Shown: positions 53,231 to 64,000 of the stretch, one piece after another
Layout of the letters: each line of letters starts with the position of its first letter
Position numbering within the stretch: the first letter of the stretch is position 1
From: Diphasiastrum complanatum
Lineage: Eukaryota; Streptophyta; Lycopodiopsida; Lycopodiales; Lycopodiaceae
Assembly (NCBI GenBank): GCA_029204225.1
Contig: CM055095.1
Location: 61,671,910 to 61,735,909 of the forward strand
Length of the DNA stretch: 64,000 nt
Direction: 5' to 3'
Made by a program: the position numbers and the translations under genes
The notes under the pieces: model-generated
Told to the model about the DNA's origin: nothing
Databases searched by the model: none
Seen by the model: only the letters and a program-made list of their open reading frames with translations

Positions 53231-56200
53231 TATACACAAAGTTCATCTATTAAGTCCCACTATTGTGTTATTAGGATTGTCACAACCAAAAGTGTTCTAT
53301 ACACATTTCAAGCGTTATGAGCTCAAGCCTATAACATTAAAAATCTAACTTTAAAAATTTCCATGAAATAAAAAAAAAAAAATTGAAATCACACCATATA
53401 TGTTATCTTGTTGGTATAATATTCACAAGGATAAAACATTTCACTTGTCATTTTGGCAAAAGAGATATTTGAGATAAAAACTTAACTTTGCTACAATCTA
53501 TATGACAAAGAAAGGAATGAAGTACTAAATTTTTATGGAGATTAACTTGATCCTAATGCTCATTTCCATGAAAAAGTAGGTGGGTTTGCCAACTAAGAGA
53601 GGTTTAGATGTAACATATCACACACTATTATGAATATGAAACATCCACCACACGTGGTAGAGTATCACAAAATTTATTGGGAAAGCCTTATAATATCAAA
53701 TCAATAGAAAAAACATGTAAACACATTATGCTAATTCTTGATTTCTTTATGATCATTCTTCTTTTCCTTTCATCATAGTTAGAGTAATGTATGTTATAAG
53801 CTTTGATTTATGTCCTATTCAACCACTAAACTATGGGCCTACCTTGTGCTTATTTCATTTCCATGCTTGTTACCAAAAATTGATATCCATTCATTAAACC
53901 ATATAACAAAAAGATCCAAAACGTCTTACTTTATTTTATGTGTAAAGTTTCTAAACTTGTTGCTCGAAGTAATTATGCCATCTAGATCATTTGCAAATGT
54001 TATTGTTACTCAATTTTTCAAAATGGAATAATATATAGACATAGAAAATGTGTGCATCAATGCTATAAACATATGAAAGGAAATTGATGTAATTAAGCTA
54101 AGAAAATCTAGTTCATTATGTGTAAAGTCCTTATTTTACTATATTTAAGGTAAGTGTACACAAACTCTAGTATTGGTTCAATGGTTGAAATGCCACATCA
54201 AATGTTTTGTTTTATTGTCTTTGAAGACAAGTGAACTTTGCAAAATACCTATAAATCACATTTGCAAATGTTACATAATTGCAAGATATAATTTTACAAG
54301 TGATCGTAAACTATAACAAAATGTGCGTATCCTTAGAATTACCTTTCTTAAAGTCTTATCCTATGAATCTGATGAGAAATGTAAAATAAAAAAACAAAGA
54401 GTTAGGATGGATAGAGATTTTGCACATGTTGTCTTTTAAGCATTTTACTTCTACTAGGTAAAAGAACATGTGATACATGTGCCATGGTTTTGAAAACAAA
54501 TTGCATTTCGCTATTGTTGATGTGCATTGGATAGCTACTCCAATTGTTGCCAACTTTTATCAAGGAAAGCATGTCATTTGTAGTCTATATAATGATTCTT
54601 ACCTTGCATATTCATTTTGTCAAAAGTTCATAATCTCAGCTAAATACTTATTTGATTTTAAAATTTTGTTTCATTGACATGTTGAAGGAAAAACATCATC
54701 ATCAAACTTTTGAATGTCAAATATATCAATAAATACAAAACACTAAAAACAAAATTAAATTGGTGGATATGTAAGTTGTCGTTAATAAATTGATTGAAAA
54801 AAAAAGAATAATTCTAGAGAGTACATAAGGGAAAAAACCACTATTGTAATAATAGAAAATTTGCATCTAGAGAACTAGAATAATATGAGCTTAAACAAAG
54901 AGTTTATTTCACGTGAAGTATCTTGGATCTAACTAGAAACAAAGTATTTTCAAAGATGAGTATTGCAGCGGTACCCATGCTAAAGAAAGTTTCAGATGCA
55001 ACTTGTCTTAAGTAAGTAGAATCATTAGCAAAATGTCATTTTGAAGGCAAGTAAAGAGGGAGCTACATAAAAAAGAGAGCACCTAAGAGGCCCAAATTCG
55101 TCACCAATATAGATTAAAAAAAAATGATAGGTGTCAAGTAGGAAAAATAGACTAGCTAGAGGTTTAGTCCTACTTGAAAATAGCAATTATTGATGAAAGT
55201 ACAACTTGTGATAAGCAAGTAAAATGAGATTTTGATTAAAAGGAGCTACATGACTTCATGTTAAGTGGAACATAAAGGTATACATGAGAGAGTTGAAAGT
55301 TTATATTGTGCTAATATAATTCTCTAGGTCACATCATAATGGTATCAAACAACAAAAAGCACACAAATTTTGGTGACTTTAAAAGCATATTGTTTCATCT
55401 CTATATTGCTACGGATAATTGTAGGAAAATAACATCATTCAAGATAACATTATCATGATTTACAACACGATCCTATGAACTAATCATGCATCATTGTTTT
55501 GAAAAATATAGTGCAAGCCAAGATTTGAAATCACATGCTATAGGATGCACACCATTTGTGTTAACAACTTGTCCAAAAATCACTGCGTATTAGATTTTTG
55601 TAGCACATTAGAAGTACTATGTTTATGAGACTCAACATAGCCTATATATGATGATGTGAGTCCCAATAAAGTGATTACTTTTGTAAACTAGGTTCTTTTT
55701 ATTTTTAAAGTATATCCCTCATCGACATTAGCCCTCTTAAATGGGTCTTGGTCATGTGACACTAATTTCATTACAAACGTCCTTGGTGTAGATGGCAAAT
55801 TGTGAAGGATCACAAAAAAATTGTACAATCACGTTACCCATACCATGACTTTTACGACATTCGTACCACTATCAATTGTCTTAGGTCAAAATTCCATGTC
55901 AAGTATTGTGTTGGATAATACTTTCATTTGAGATGTTAAACCCAACATGTCAAATCACAAAAAATGCACCATAACATTAAGGGAAACAATTACATGCCAA
56001 GGTTACACAACTTATTGGACTTACAATGTGTGAAATAATCACTAGTCCAAAAACCACTTGGCATATGGCCTATTACATATATTATCGTTTTAATATCTCT
56101 AGCACAACTCAAGAGGAGTTTAGGTAGAGACTTTGTACAGTGGAAGAAATCATGTACTTTGGAGTCCACATTTCATGGGTTTTTAGATTGAGCAATGTTA

Positions 56201-57185
56201 GCATGACCTATATGATTTTCAAATACTTAGCTCCAAAGAGCAAAAAATGGAGGCACATAGGGATGGCTTCTATTGCCACACAAATAAACTTGAACATTGT
56301 GTGACACTCAATTGGGGGCTAACAAACACTTACGAGAAATTCCATGATGGATTCAACTTTGGATTCCATGCTAAGTTGCAATATTGTAATCAACTCGTGT
56401 TAGGTTGCTCCAAGCTAACAATATAAAAAGTACTTTTGATTTGGGTTAATCTACTTTGGACATCATGAACATTGAGACTTCCAAAAATGACCCTTTTTTA
56501 ATCATAAAAAGTAGTCCAATTAGAAAGGTAGAAAGAAAATGATTAGTAGATGCCAAGAAAAGTTGCTTGCAAATCAACACACCAATTAGGGGACAAAAAT
56601 GAAAAGTGTGATTCGAGATAATGACATTCTCATGCTCAATGTGAGAAAATATTAAACATATATATTCCAAATACACAATTCCTCATGATAATTTATAATG
56701 CTTCTTGGTACAAAGACCCTTAGAACGTTTAAAATTCAGAGGCATTCCAATTCAACCTACTAGAATTGTCAAATTTTCACACATGTGGAGACACACAAAT
56801 CAATGTGATTGATCTTATAAGGAGTGTGTGATTGCACATAGATCTATCTCTTGATTGATGCAGATAGTCTAGCTTGACAATCTCAAGGCAAGAGCACACA
56901 AACATGCATCTATCATTCACCAACTATCATTCACATACTAACGCAACTTTTGATGAAAAACAACTAAGTATAAAATTGGCTTGCTCTCTGGTAGAGAGAG
57001 AATACAAGTGAATGCTCTTTGATAGAGAGAGAATGTAGAAAAAGTTCTAAGTGTTGGAGCTCACTCTCCCAAACTCTCATAAAAAAACTAAGTGTAGAAT
57101 CAAGCTCACACACTCTCATAGAGTGGTTCGAGATCCAAGATGGATGGCAATGAAGCTCAATGATTGGACCTCTCTAAAATCACCT
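53231..57185. other. About 4 kb AT-rich, no gene recognised
   Basis: No frame has a recognisable domain and no LTR end or primer site was found. Short frames (53810-54031, 54356-54553, 54477-54677, 56446-56676) look like chance. CT-rich and 'agagagaatg' stretches at 56990-57120 may be decayed LTR or leader of C2. Confidence 0.5.
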
Positions 57186-57830
57186 CTTAGATCTTTTGTT
57201 GCATGCCTATGGTTTGATCTAAAAGGAATCCTAGTTTGCTTTCCAAAGATGCAGCTATGACAGACAGGGAGATCGACCTTACCAGAAGGATAGTCGAGAT
57301 CAAGGACCATGGATTGTCTGGACATGTTCAAAACAGATGCATAATTCAAGTTTCCTAAGCGATGATGCCATAATAATACTTTATTGACTAGAACAGAGGT
57401 TTTCAAGGCTTGCCTAGACTTAGAATAGATTGTGCCAATCTATATAAGTAACTCTGCCTCTTGCCGAGTGCAAGGATCTTATAACTCCTATCAATAATTT
57501 TGCATTGATCAGATTCAAATTCTGCCTTATGACCTAAATCTGTAATTCTACTCACTGATAACAGATTTGTAGAGAGTTCAAAAACATATAAGACCTTTGA
57601 TAGTAATTCGAATTGATGCTGGAACCACAATCTTACAATACCTTCACCTTCAATAGTGTGAGTACTATTGTCACCAAGATGAACAAATTTCTTTGTGTTG
57701 TAAGGCGTGTAGGAGTTGAAGATCTCACGTTGATTGGTCATATGTTGTGTAGCTCCAGAATCCAGAAACCATGAATCATCCAAAAATGTGCTTTGATCTT
57801 TGGCCATGAATGCACCTTCGTCCACTTCGA
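57186..57830 (-). pseudogene. Copia C2: protease and integrase zinc-finger fragment
   Basis: Frame 57825-57403 contains WFLDSGATQHMTN (intact protease site), FVHLGDNSTHTIEGEG and LSTNLLSVSRI. Frame 57406-57116 gives WHHRLGNLN ... CHSCIFGKQTR, the integrase zinc finger with the second His changed to Asn (GH to GN). Similarity ends near RHATK, about 57190. Gag and all later pol parts are missing. It differs from C1 and the E family and so is another copia lineage. Confidence 0.8.
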
Positions 57831-57865
57831 CCTGGGGAGATGATGAAACAATGTTTGCTTGTTGA

Positions 57866-58521
57866 TGTGAAAATTGTCAACATTTCCTAGATAGTTTTAG
57901 CCTAAATTGGCAATTTTTGTACACAGTTTTGGATCTAACCTTTCACACGTGTGAAAGAGGCCTATATACTTTTATGTTAGTATATATTTCATGTTGAAGA
58001 AGTCTCAAACTTCAAGCCCTTCGAAATGACACCAAAATCATGTTATTTAAACATATAGGCCAAAATTGGCTATTTTTAGGTTACTAGTGCCCTAAAATTG
58101 GGTCCTAAGTTCTAGAGAGAGGAGAGAGAGTCATCTCTCTCACCTATATTAGGCTAAAACTCATGGAGAACAGGTTGGAGAAACTTATTGTATTGTTGAG
58201 AGAGATCAATAGATCATTGCCACAGTTTCTTCCTCCATTGAGAGCATTGCTTTGTGTATTGTCTTCAAGCTTTTGTGTATGATCTTAAGAGGTTTTCAAA
58301 AGTGATAGGCTGATGTTGGGAGCCTTGTTTGATATTATTTCTGGCTACCATCAATATCTTTCATAAGTTTCTTTTGTCTCTTGAATGCTTTGTCAAGTTC
58401 ATGTGTATCAAAGGTAGCATTAGGATGCTTTGCCATTTCTAGCTTTTGTAGCCTGTTGTGCAAAGATCTTAGCCAAGTATTTTGGGGATTTTGGATCCAT
58501 TCAAGATCCACTTTTTTCACA
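57866..58521 (+). repeat. 5' LTR of copia E8
   Basis: TGTGAAAATTGTC...CTTTTTTCACA, 656 bp, TG...CA with the E-family TGTGA / TCACA inverted ends. It is followed directly by TGGTATTAGAGCT, the primer site with one change. Confidence 0.8.
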
Positions 58522-59577
58522 TGGTATTAGAGCTAGTTAGGAGCTATTTTTAGTAAGGTTTCCATTTATGGTGATATTTGGATGTTTGATCAAGTTCTAG
58601 CATGATTATGCATTGCATTGTTGATCAAATCTTACTAACCTTTGTTTGTTGAGTTGAACTTGTGGATCAAAAGCATATTTCAGGTCTATTGAAGATCAGA
58701 GGCTGAGAAGAAGCTATTTTGGATCAGATCATAACACTTAATCATTTGTTGATTGTGAGGCTTGTGCAGAAGTGGATCTAACCTTCTCCTTAAGTGGATG
58801 ACAAATACTCTTTGAGTGATTTTGTAATTCTCCAAAAGGCTGAGCAAAGCTCCCACTTGGATGAAAGATTCCCTTTTGGGTGAACAGATTGTCAACAATC
58901 TTTTGCATAAATTTTGGTGTACTTTGTTGAGCATGTAAGTAACTCTCCTTATGTAGTTTGATTGGGGCATTTGCTGGAAGGTTTTAACCATTATGCAAAT
59001 GTGATTTCAGGTTCTTAACAGGTTGAGAAACATTCTCATGTGAAAGGATCTTAGATCTACATCTAAACATCAAGATTTGACAAGCTAGTGAAGCTAGTCT
59101 TGTGATTCACTAAGTGTGCTCTTTCATTCACCTCTAAAGCTTGTATTTATCACTTGCTGCTTTTAGAAGTGTGGTTTACATTTGGTTTTATAGGTTGAAT
59201 CAATATCTTAGTGTGTTGATCATATGTTGATCAGTTTGTTCAATTCTAGGTATTCTTGGTAGCCTAGTCTTGTGTATTCTCTAAGAATGCAAGTAACTCT
59301 TCACATCATAACTTGATTTGGTCACTTGCTGGAAAGTTTGAGAGCTTAAGCAAGAGTGTGTTCAGGTTGGTTTGAGTTTGTAATCCATTCTTAGTGTGTG
59401 CAAAGTGTTGCATGTGTTTTAATCTTCCTTTCTATGCTTGGAAACCAGCCAGGTTCAAGATAGAAGTGTTTTAGGGTCCTAGATCTTCTGAGATCTCCTT
59501 ATCCATCATTTTTTGAGAGAAAAGTGAGTGCTAGGTGCATTAGGACAGATCCTAAAAGTTGAAGAATCATTATATTC
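58522..59577 (+). other. E8 primer-binding site and leader
   Basis: TGGTATTAGAGCT (58522-58534), then a leader of about 1.04 kb ending at the gag ATG. The string 'aagtaactctcc/aagtaactcttc' with 'cttgctggaa/cattttgctggaa' recurs (58930 and 59290), pointing to an internal duplication in the leader. No coding frame. Confidence 0.7.
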
Positions 59578-60150
59578 ATGGCTTCCAATGGTGGGATCAT
59601 GTTAGAAACTAATGATAGGTTGAGTTCATCAAACTACTCTACTTGGAAAGTGAGGATGGAGTCCTTACTTGAGTTGAATGAACTCATGGACATAGTTGCA
59701 AGAACTAAAGAGAGACCACCCACAGCTCAAGAGCAACAAATTTTTGATAAGAAGGCTAAAAGGGCTCTTCGTATCATTAAAATGAATGTTATCAATGAAC
59801 TTCTCAAGGAAGTTGGTAAAAGTCAAAGTGCAAGTGAGGCATGGAATGCCTTGAAGAAGCTCTTTGAATCAAAGTCCACATCTAGGGTATTGACCCTAAG
59901 GAGCCAAATATTTTCTAGTAGACAAAGAGAAGGAGAAAGTGCTCATGCATTTGTCTTGAGGGTTCAGTCCTTAAGTGACGATCTAGCATGCATTGATGAA
60001 AGCATAAAAGATGGTGAAATAGTCCAAGTTATGTTGAATGGTTTGCTAGATGAACATGCTAACCTTCTGCAAAGTTTTGCCATTCAAAGAGTCTTGCCAA
60101 GTGTGGTTGACTTGCAAGAAATCTTATTGGCTGAAGAACATAGTTCCGTC
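59578..60150 (+). pseudogene. E8 gag, truncated
   Basis: An open frame of 191 codons starts at ATG 59578: MASNGGIMLETNDRL, SSNYSTWKVRMESLLELNEL, then AKRALRIIKMNVINELL, ASEAWNALKKLFESKSTSR and EIVQVMLNGLLDEHANLLQS. It is the best-preserved E-family gag in the window. It stops being gag at 60150, where LTR-like DNA of another family begins; the zinc knuckle and pol are lost. It would form the particle shell. Confidence 0.85.
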
Positions 60151-60900
60151 TGATTACGTAGCCAAACATTAAGCAACAACACATCAGAAAGATAATTTGC
60201 CGTGAACAACTAGACAAATTATTAGTCGCAAATAATTCGCGAAGAATAGACTACCAGATTAAGCAATAAGAGAGTCAGACAGAATGTAGAAAAGCATAGC
60301 AATATTGACACAAATATGAACGCAGAATAAATAGAGCTGTAATCAGATTAAGTATAGTAAAATATACAGGTCAATAATGCGCGAAAGCATCTACTTCGTC
60401 TATCTCTGATAAGCTTCTGATGCTACTCATCTAAGTTCTCACATCATTTTTATTACAGAATACGCAGATGGTCTTCAATATATATACATATCTTTACAGG
60501 TGTGCAGATGAAGAAAGTACAAAGTGAATGTACTGTTTGTGGAAGATCGTGGGTGGCTGCTGTCGATGTCAAATCCGTTTGCACAGTTGCGTGGGATGAG
60601 CGTGAGAAGGCCGCGACGTCAGCCTTCGCTGAAATGAACGTTGGTGAAGATGTGAAAAATGCATCACTCTGACAGATGCCTTAAGATTTCATTTACAAGG
60701 TGTCTTTTCTTTTCTATATAAGGGCACCTATTGCATTTGTAGGACAGTTTCACCTTTTTTTTGCCTGTGAAAATTTACTTGTATTTATGCAGACAATCGC
60801 ATTTTATTTGTCTGTCTTATTTACATGTAAATATGCAGACTGTGTGACAACATGAGTAAAAAATACAGCAGCATGAATGGAGGCAAATTAACATAGGATT
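60151..60900 (-). repeat. L1-like LTR fragment between E8 and E6
   Basis: 'gattacgtagccaaaca' at 60152 is the reverse complement of 2430-2446 in LTR L1, and the next stretch 'ctagacaaattattag' again resembles L1 reversed. Both neighbours, E8 gag and E6 RT, are cut at its borders, so it may be what remains of an insertion or a deletion junction. No gene. Confidence 0.4.
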
Positions 60901-60919
60901 TAGGAGAGTAAAGGAGACA

Positions 60920-61590
60920 AATCCAACATCTTGGCCATCTTCCAATGTTGGATCTTTGGATCTTGCATAGATTGGCTCAACTTGTGCACACAATAGCTCA
61001 AGTTGGGCCTAGTGATGGTAAGCCATATCAAAAGAGCCAATAAGACTCCTAAAAAGTGCGATGTCCTCGAAGGATCTTTTACAATGTGCTCTATAGGTGT
61101 GTCAATGCCCTTACAACCTTCCATATGAAACTTTTTCAACATAGCAAGAGCATATCTAAATTGAAAAATAAAAGCATAATCATCATGAAAGTCAATCTCT
61201 AGGCCTAATATGTAATGGATCTCTCCTAGATCTTGCATCTTAAACTCTTTTCCAAGTGCTATTTTGGTCTCTTGAACCAATTTGATACTACTTCCACATA
61301 GGATAACGTCATCTACATAAGCGAGAAGAATAACAATATCACTAGCAATAAACTTGATATAAATGGAAGGATCATAGTCACTAAGAGTGAATCCTAGTGA
61401 GATAAGAAAAGAGTTGAGTTTTGTCATCATAAGAAAGCCTCTTAGGCTCGGATCTCTCTCTCTCTCTAGATGTCCTCTTAGGAGTGTAAACCCAAAGAGA
61501 CTCCTCCTCAAATATCGACCCCAACAAGTCTTGGTGGTCTTCAATAGGAATGATAGGTGATGGATCTTGAGGTGACTTTATCTCGGCCCC
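60920..61590 (-). pseudogene. Copia E6: RT C-terminal half
   Basis: Frame 61544-60900 passes from linker to KLNSFLISLGF, ILLAYVDDVIL (catalytic YVDD), FKMQDLGEIHYILGLEI, IDTPIE and TRPNLSYCVHKLSQSMQDP, then is cut before RNase H. The N-terminal half of RT is missing: at the (CT)n stretch about 61450-61468 the linker jumps directly to the region after YGLKQ. It would copy element RNA; this copy cannot. Confidence 0.8.
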
Positions 61591-61782
61591 TTCAAATTAT
61601 GGATGTTGATCTTCATGGAATATAACATCTCTAATTTCAATCACTTGAGAAGTAGAGAGCACAAAGATTCTATAAGCCTTTTTGGTGGATGAATATCCAA
61701 CCATGATCCCTTTGTTAGAGCATGGATCATCCTTCTTCCTTGTTTCCAAAGGCATGTGTGCAAAGAAAAAGGATTGAAGCAT
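61591..61782 (-). pseudogene. Copia E6: integrase C-terminal end
   Basis: Frame 61782-61597 reads FFFAHMPLETRKKDDP, GIMVGYSSTKKAYRIF and EIRDVIFHED, the standard integrase tail that follows RVFGC in copia. It joins on its right to a segment in the opposite orientation. Confidence 0.85.
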
Positions 61783-61932
61783 CTTTGCCTAAAGACTTTT
61801 CGGGAGAAGCTATAAATTGTGCAAATTATCTTTGCAATAGGCTCCCACATCTTGCTCTTGGAGGAAGGACATCGTATGAGGTCTTATTCAAAAAGAAGCC
61901 TAAGGTTGATCACCTTAGAGTATTTCCTTATG
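61783..61932 (+). pseudogene. Copia E6: inverted 150-bp piece of integrase
   Basis: Here the plus strand, not the minus strand, encodes the integrase: SLPKDFSGEAINCANYLCNR, LGGRTSYEVLFKKKPKV, DHLRVF. This is exactly the part missing on the minus strand between CECAKAIRK (61935-61960) and CFAHMP-type sequence (about 61770). A local inversion of about 150 bp inside E6 explains it. Confidence 0.85.
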
Positions 61933-62509
61933 GCTTTTGCACATTCACATAAGGATCTATTCTTCCTCTTGGCCACTCCATTTCGAGATGGCAAATAAGC
62001 ACAAGAGAACTCCGTCTTTATACCTTCTTGCTCACAATAGTCATGGAATTTGTTGGAGTTATATTCTCCTCCTAAATCACACCTCAAAGCCTGGATCTTG
62101 AATGAGAATTGATTCTCAACATATGCTTTGAATATAAGGAAGTGATCATACACCAAAGATTTAGAAGTAAGAAGATATAGCCATGTAAATCTTGTGAAAG
62201 CATCAACAAAAGTCACAAAGCAAGTGGCTCCTCCCTTGCTTTGAGATGATGAGAAGTGCACATCTGAGTATATTAACTCCAAAGAATGAGTGCTTTTGAT
62301 GGAAGATCTTTGCTATGCTTTCTTATGTGATTTTGCAATAGCACAAGCCTCACAAGGATTGTTCTCTTTGGATCCTTGGAAAGCTTTGTCTCAAAAGCAA
62401 TATCACAACTCTCTCTTGGATCAAGCTTGTATATGCCTCCAAATTTTGATCCATGTGCAAGGATATCATCATTTCTCTTGATAATACAAATATCAATATT
62501 GAATTTCAC
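61933..62509 (-). pseudogene. Copia E6: integrase core
   Basis: Frame 62282-61884 has LIYSDVHFSS (first Asp), LRCDLGGEYNSNKF (second Asp) and NGVAKRKNRSLCECAKA, where the catalytic Glu of NGVAERKNR is Lys. Further up, CEACAIAKSHK (about 62320-62355) is the zinc-finger cysteine pair. The His pair (LWH...GH) is missing. Frame 62509-62273 gives the pre-integrase part (FGGIYKLD). Inactive. Confidence 0.8.
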
Positions 62510-63674
62510 ATCTAGGCCTCCATCAATAAGTTGGCCAACACTATAAGGTTCTTTGTAAGATTAGGCACAAAAAGAACCTTATTGAGAGAAAGAATTTTAG
62601 AAGATGAGGTCTTCAAGGGAATACTCCCTATGCCTTCAATATTGCATTCTTGGTCATTTGCTGTATAGATAGTCTTCTTAGCTCCTCCATAAGGCACAAT
62701 AGATGTGAATGATTCCTTGGAGCTACACATATGTGAAGATGCTCCACTATCAATGTACCAAGATCCATCCTTCTTGAAAGGTGTAGATGAAAAACTAGAG
62801 ACCATAAGAGATCCTTGCAATAGAGTCTTCTTTCTCGATTGAAAGGTTGGCTTGCTAAATCGATTCTTCTTCTTGAAGCAATTTGTAGCATAGTGTCCCA
62901 TCTTGCCACAAAAGAAGCATTTAATATGCCTCTTCTTCTTCTTTGAGGTAGAAGCATGATAGATGTCATCATCCTCTCCATCTTGGTCTTTATCCTTTGC
63001 TTTGTCCTTGGAGAAGTGTTGGTGTTGCTTCTTGCTCCTCCCTTTGTGCTTGGCAAAAAGAGCTTTGCCATCACCATTATCATTGATTGATAACTTCTCC
63101 ATCCTTAATAGCTTGTTCTCATGCCTTGATTCTTTAACCATTAGCACTCCTTGCAAAGCCTCCAAAGTAGGTAGATCTTCCTTGATGACATAGGATTGGA
63201 CAAGGTTCTCATACTCATCTCTCAAGCCATTAAGTATGACTTGGACTCGCTCACTTTGATCTATGGATCCTCCAATGCAAGCAAGCTCCCTATGAATATC
63301 TTTTACTCTCAACACATAATTAGTGGTACTCTTGTCACTCTTTTGAGAACTTTGGAAGATTTGGTTTTTAAGAGTGAGGAGTCTTGAGGTATCGTTGGCC
63401 TCACAGATTGCTTTGAGAGTGCCCCAAGCATCCTTGGCCGATGTGCAAGCACCAATCTCCCTCAAAATCTCATTGGAGACATTCATTTTGATATAATGAA
63501 GAGCCATCCTAGCTCTCTTCTTATACATTTGTACTTCGTGAAGGACTTTCGGCTCCTCCTCAATCCCAAGTACAATGTCCATCACATGTTGGAGTGTTAG
63601 GATTGACTCCATCCTCAACTTCCAAAAGATAGTCTTTCACTAGATTCCAATAGATAGGAACTCATAGAAGCCAT
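62510..63674 (-). pseudogene. Copia E6: gag and protease
   Basis: The ATG is at 63674 (minus). A small deletion near 63630 shifts the frame into 63618-62512, which is open for 368 codons. Gag shows FWKLRMESILTLQ, KDAWGTLKAICEANDTSRLL and ERVQVILNGLRDEYENLVQS, then a Lys-rich linker, the zinc knuckle CFFCGKMGHYATNC and the protease site WYIDSGASSHM, both intact. It ends LFVPNLTKNLIV, the pre-integrase motif. It is the longest uninterrupted gag-protease of the window. Confidence 0.85.
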
Positions 63675-64000
63675 GTAATAGTGAAGACTCCTTGTGAATT
63701 GGACAAGAAAGTGTTGCGCTCTCTCTCTCTCTCTCTATAGGATTCAATAAGGGTGTGCTACCAACATGTAAGAAAGTGATCCTTGAAAAAACTAAATAAA
63801 ATAATCTCTTCTTCTCGAGTAGAGAGAGAATAGGGCTAATTTGAATTTGAGAAAAAAAAAAAACAAGCTAATCTCACAATACTCAAGTTTGACTCAAAAA
63901 CTCAACATAGATTATGATTGGAAAGAGGAGTACATATGAAACTCATGGAGATCCTTCCTTGCATGCTATTGGACCCCTAATCCTAGCCTGTCTAATACTA
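63675..64000 (-). other. E6 leader, cut by the window edge
   Basis: CT-repeat near 63717-63738 and 'gagtagagagagaat', otherwise plain leader. Primer site and LTR would lie beyond the window. Confidence 0.5.

Noticed and set aside
53810-54677. Small frames in the AT-rich region after the chromovirus
   Set aside because: Composition follows the AT-rich DNA, with no domains and no continuation in other frames.

Overview
The window is nuclear DNA of a land plant with a large, retrotransposon-packed genome. Three things point there: Ty1/copia and Ty3/gypsy elements with plant-type primer sites (initiator-Met and the TGGCGCC type), a degraded chromodomain integrase, and one spliced AP2/ERF transcription-factor gene. 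A gymnosperm or other large-genome vascular plant is plausible, but nothing here fixes the taxon. The only convincing host gene is the ERF gene at 49402-51100 (two exons, about 531 aa). It has a cluster of CACGTG boxes about 0.8-1 kb upstream and lies between a Ty3 LTR and a chromovirus relic. Everything else recognisable is LTR-retrotransposon DNA, nearly all of it broken.

Layout. 1-700: minus-strand Ty3 relic (LTR plus integrase). 1685-2800: an LTR with a repeated primer-site-like leader. 3480-5050: minus-strand copia relic C0. 5055-7257: copia relic E1. 7258-12234: N1, a large non-coding element that begins inside the E1 LTR. 12235-17010: a block on the minus strand holding copia C1 (integrase, protease, gag, LTR), the 5' end of an E-family element (E7) and the rest of the N1 3' LTR. 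17010-22790: Ty3 element G1 (LTR end, TGGCGCC primer site, repeat-rich leader, gag, zinc knuckles, RT). 22781-23575: a Ser/Thr/Pro-rich frame. 23590-27797: a second minus-strand block with LTR L5, the C1 reverse transcriptase, the other G1 LTR and a coiled-coil reading frame. 27801-29340: gypsy gag/protease G2. 29345-32970: copia pieces E2 and E3. 32974-37593: complete copia E4 with target duplication. 38793-43564: copia E5 (minus). 43565-45366: 5' end of gypsy G3 (minus). 49402-51100: ERF gene. 51725-53230: chromovirus G4 (minus). 57186-60150: copia C2 (minus) and E8 (plus). 60151-64000: an LTR fragment and copia E6 (minus).

The most informative result is a rearrangement that can be read from target-site duplications. 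N1 is preceded by AGGAC at 7253-7257, and its matching 3' copy is GTCCT at 16622-16626, in inverted orientation. G1 LTR ends abut GTGCG at 12303-12307 and at 25347-25351, with the order wrong for a single insertion. Turning back two blocks (12235-17010, and roughly 22.8-27.8 kb) puts all of these in register: N1 inserted in an E-family LTR, and G1 nested in copia C1 between integrase and RT. In that arrangement the coiled-coil frame sits in sense orientation between the G1 pol and its 3' LTR, the place where Athila-type elements carry an extra ORF.

Two related copia-type families (N1 and E4) have LTRs that begin AGTT and end AACT or AAGT, not TG...CA, each supported by its own 5-bp target duplication. 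Several copia copies from different families have lost all or part of the reverse transcriptase while keeping integrase and RNase H or RT C-terminal sequence.
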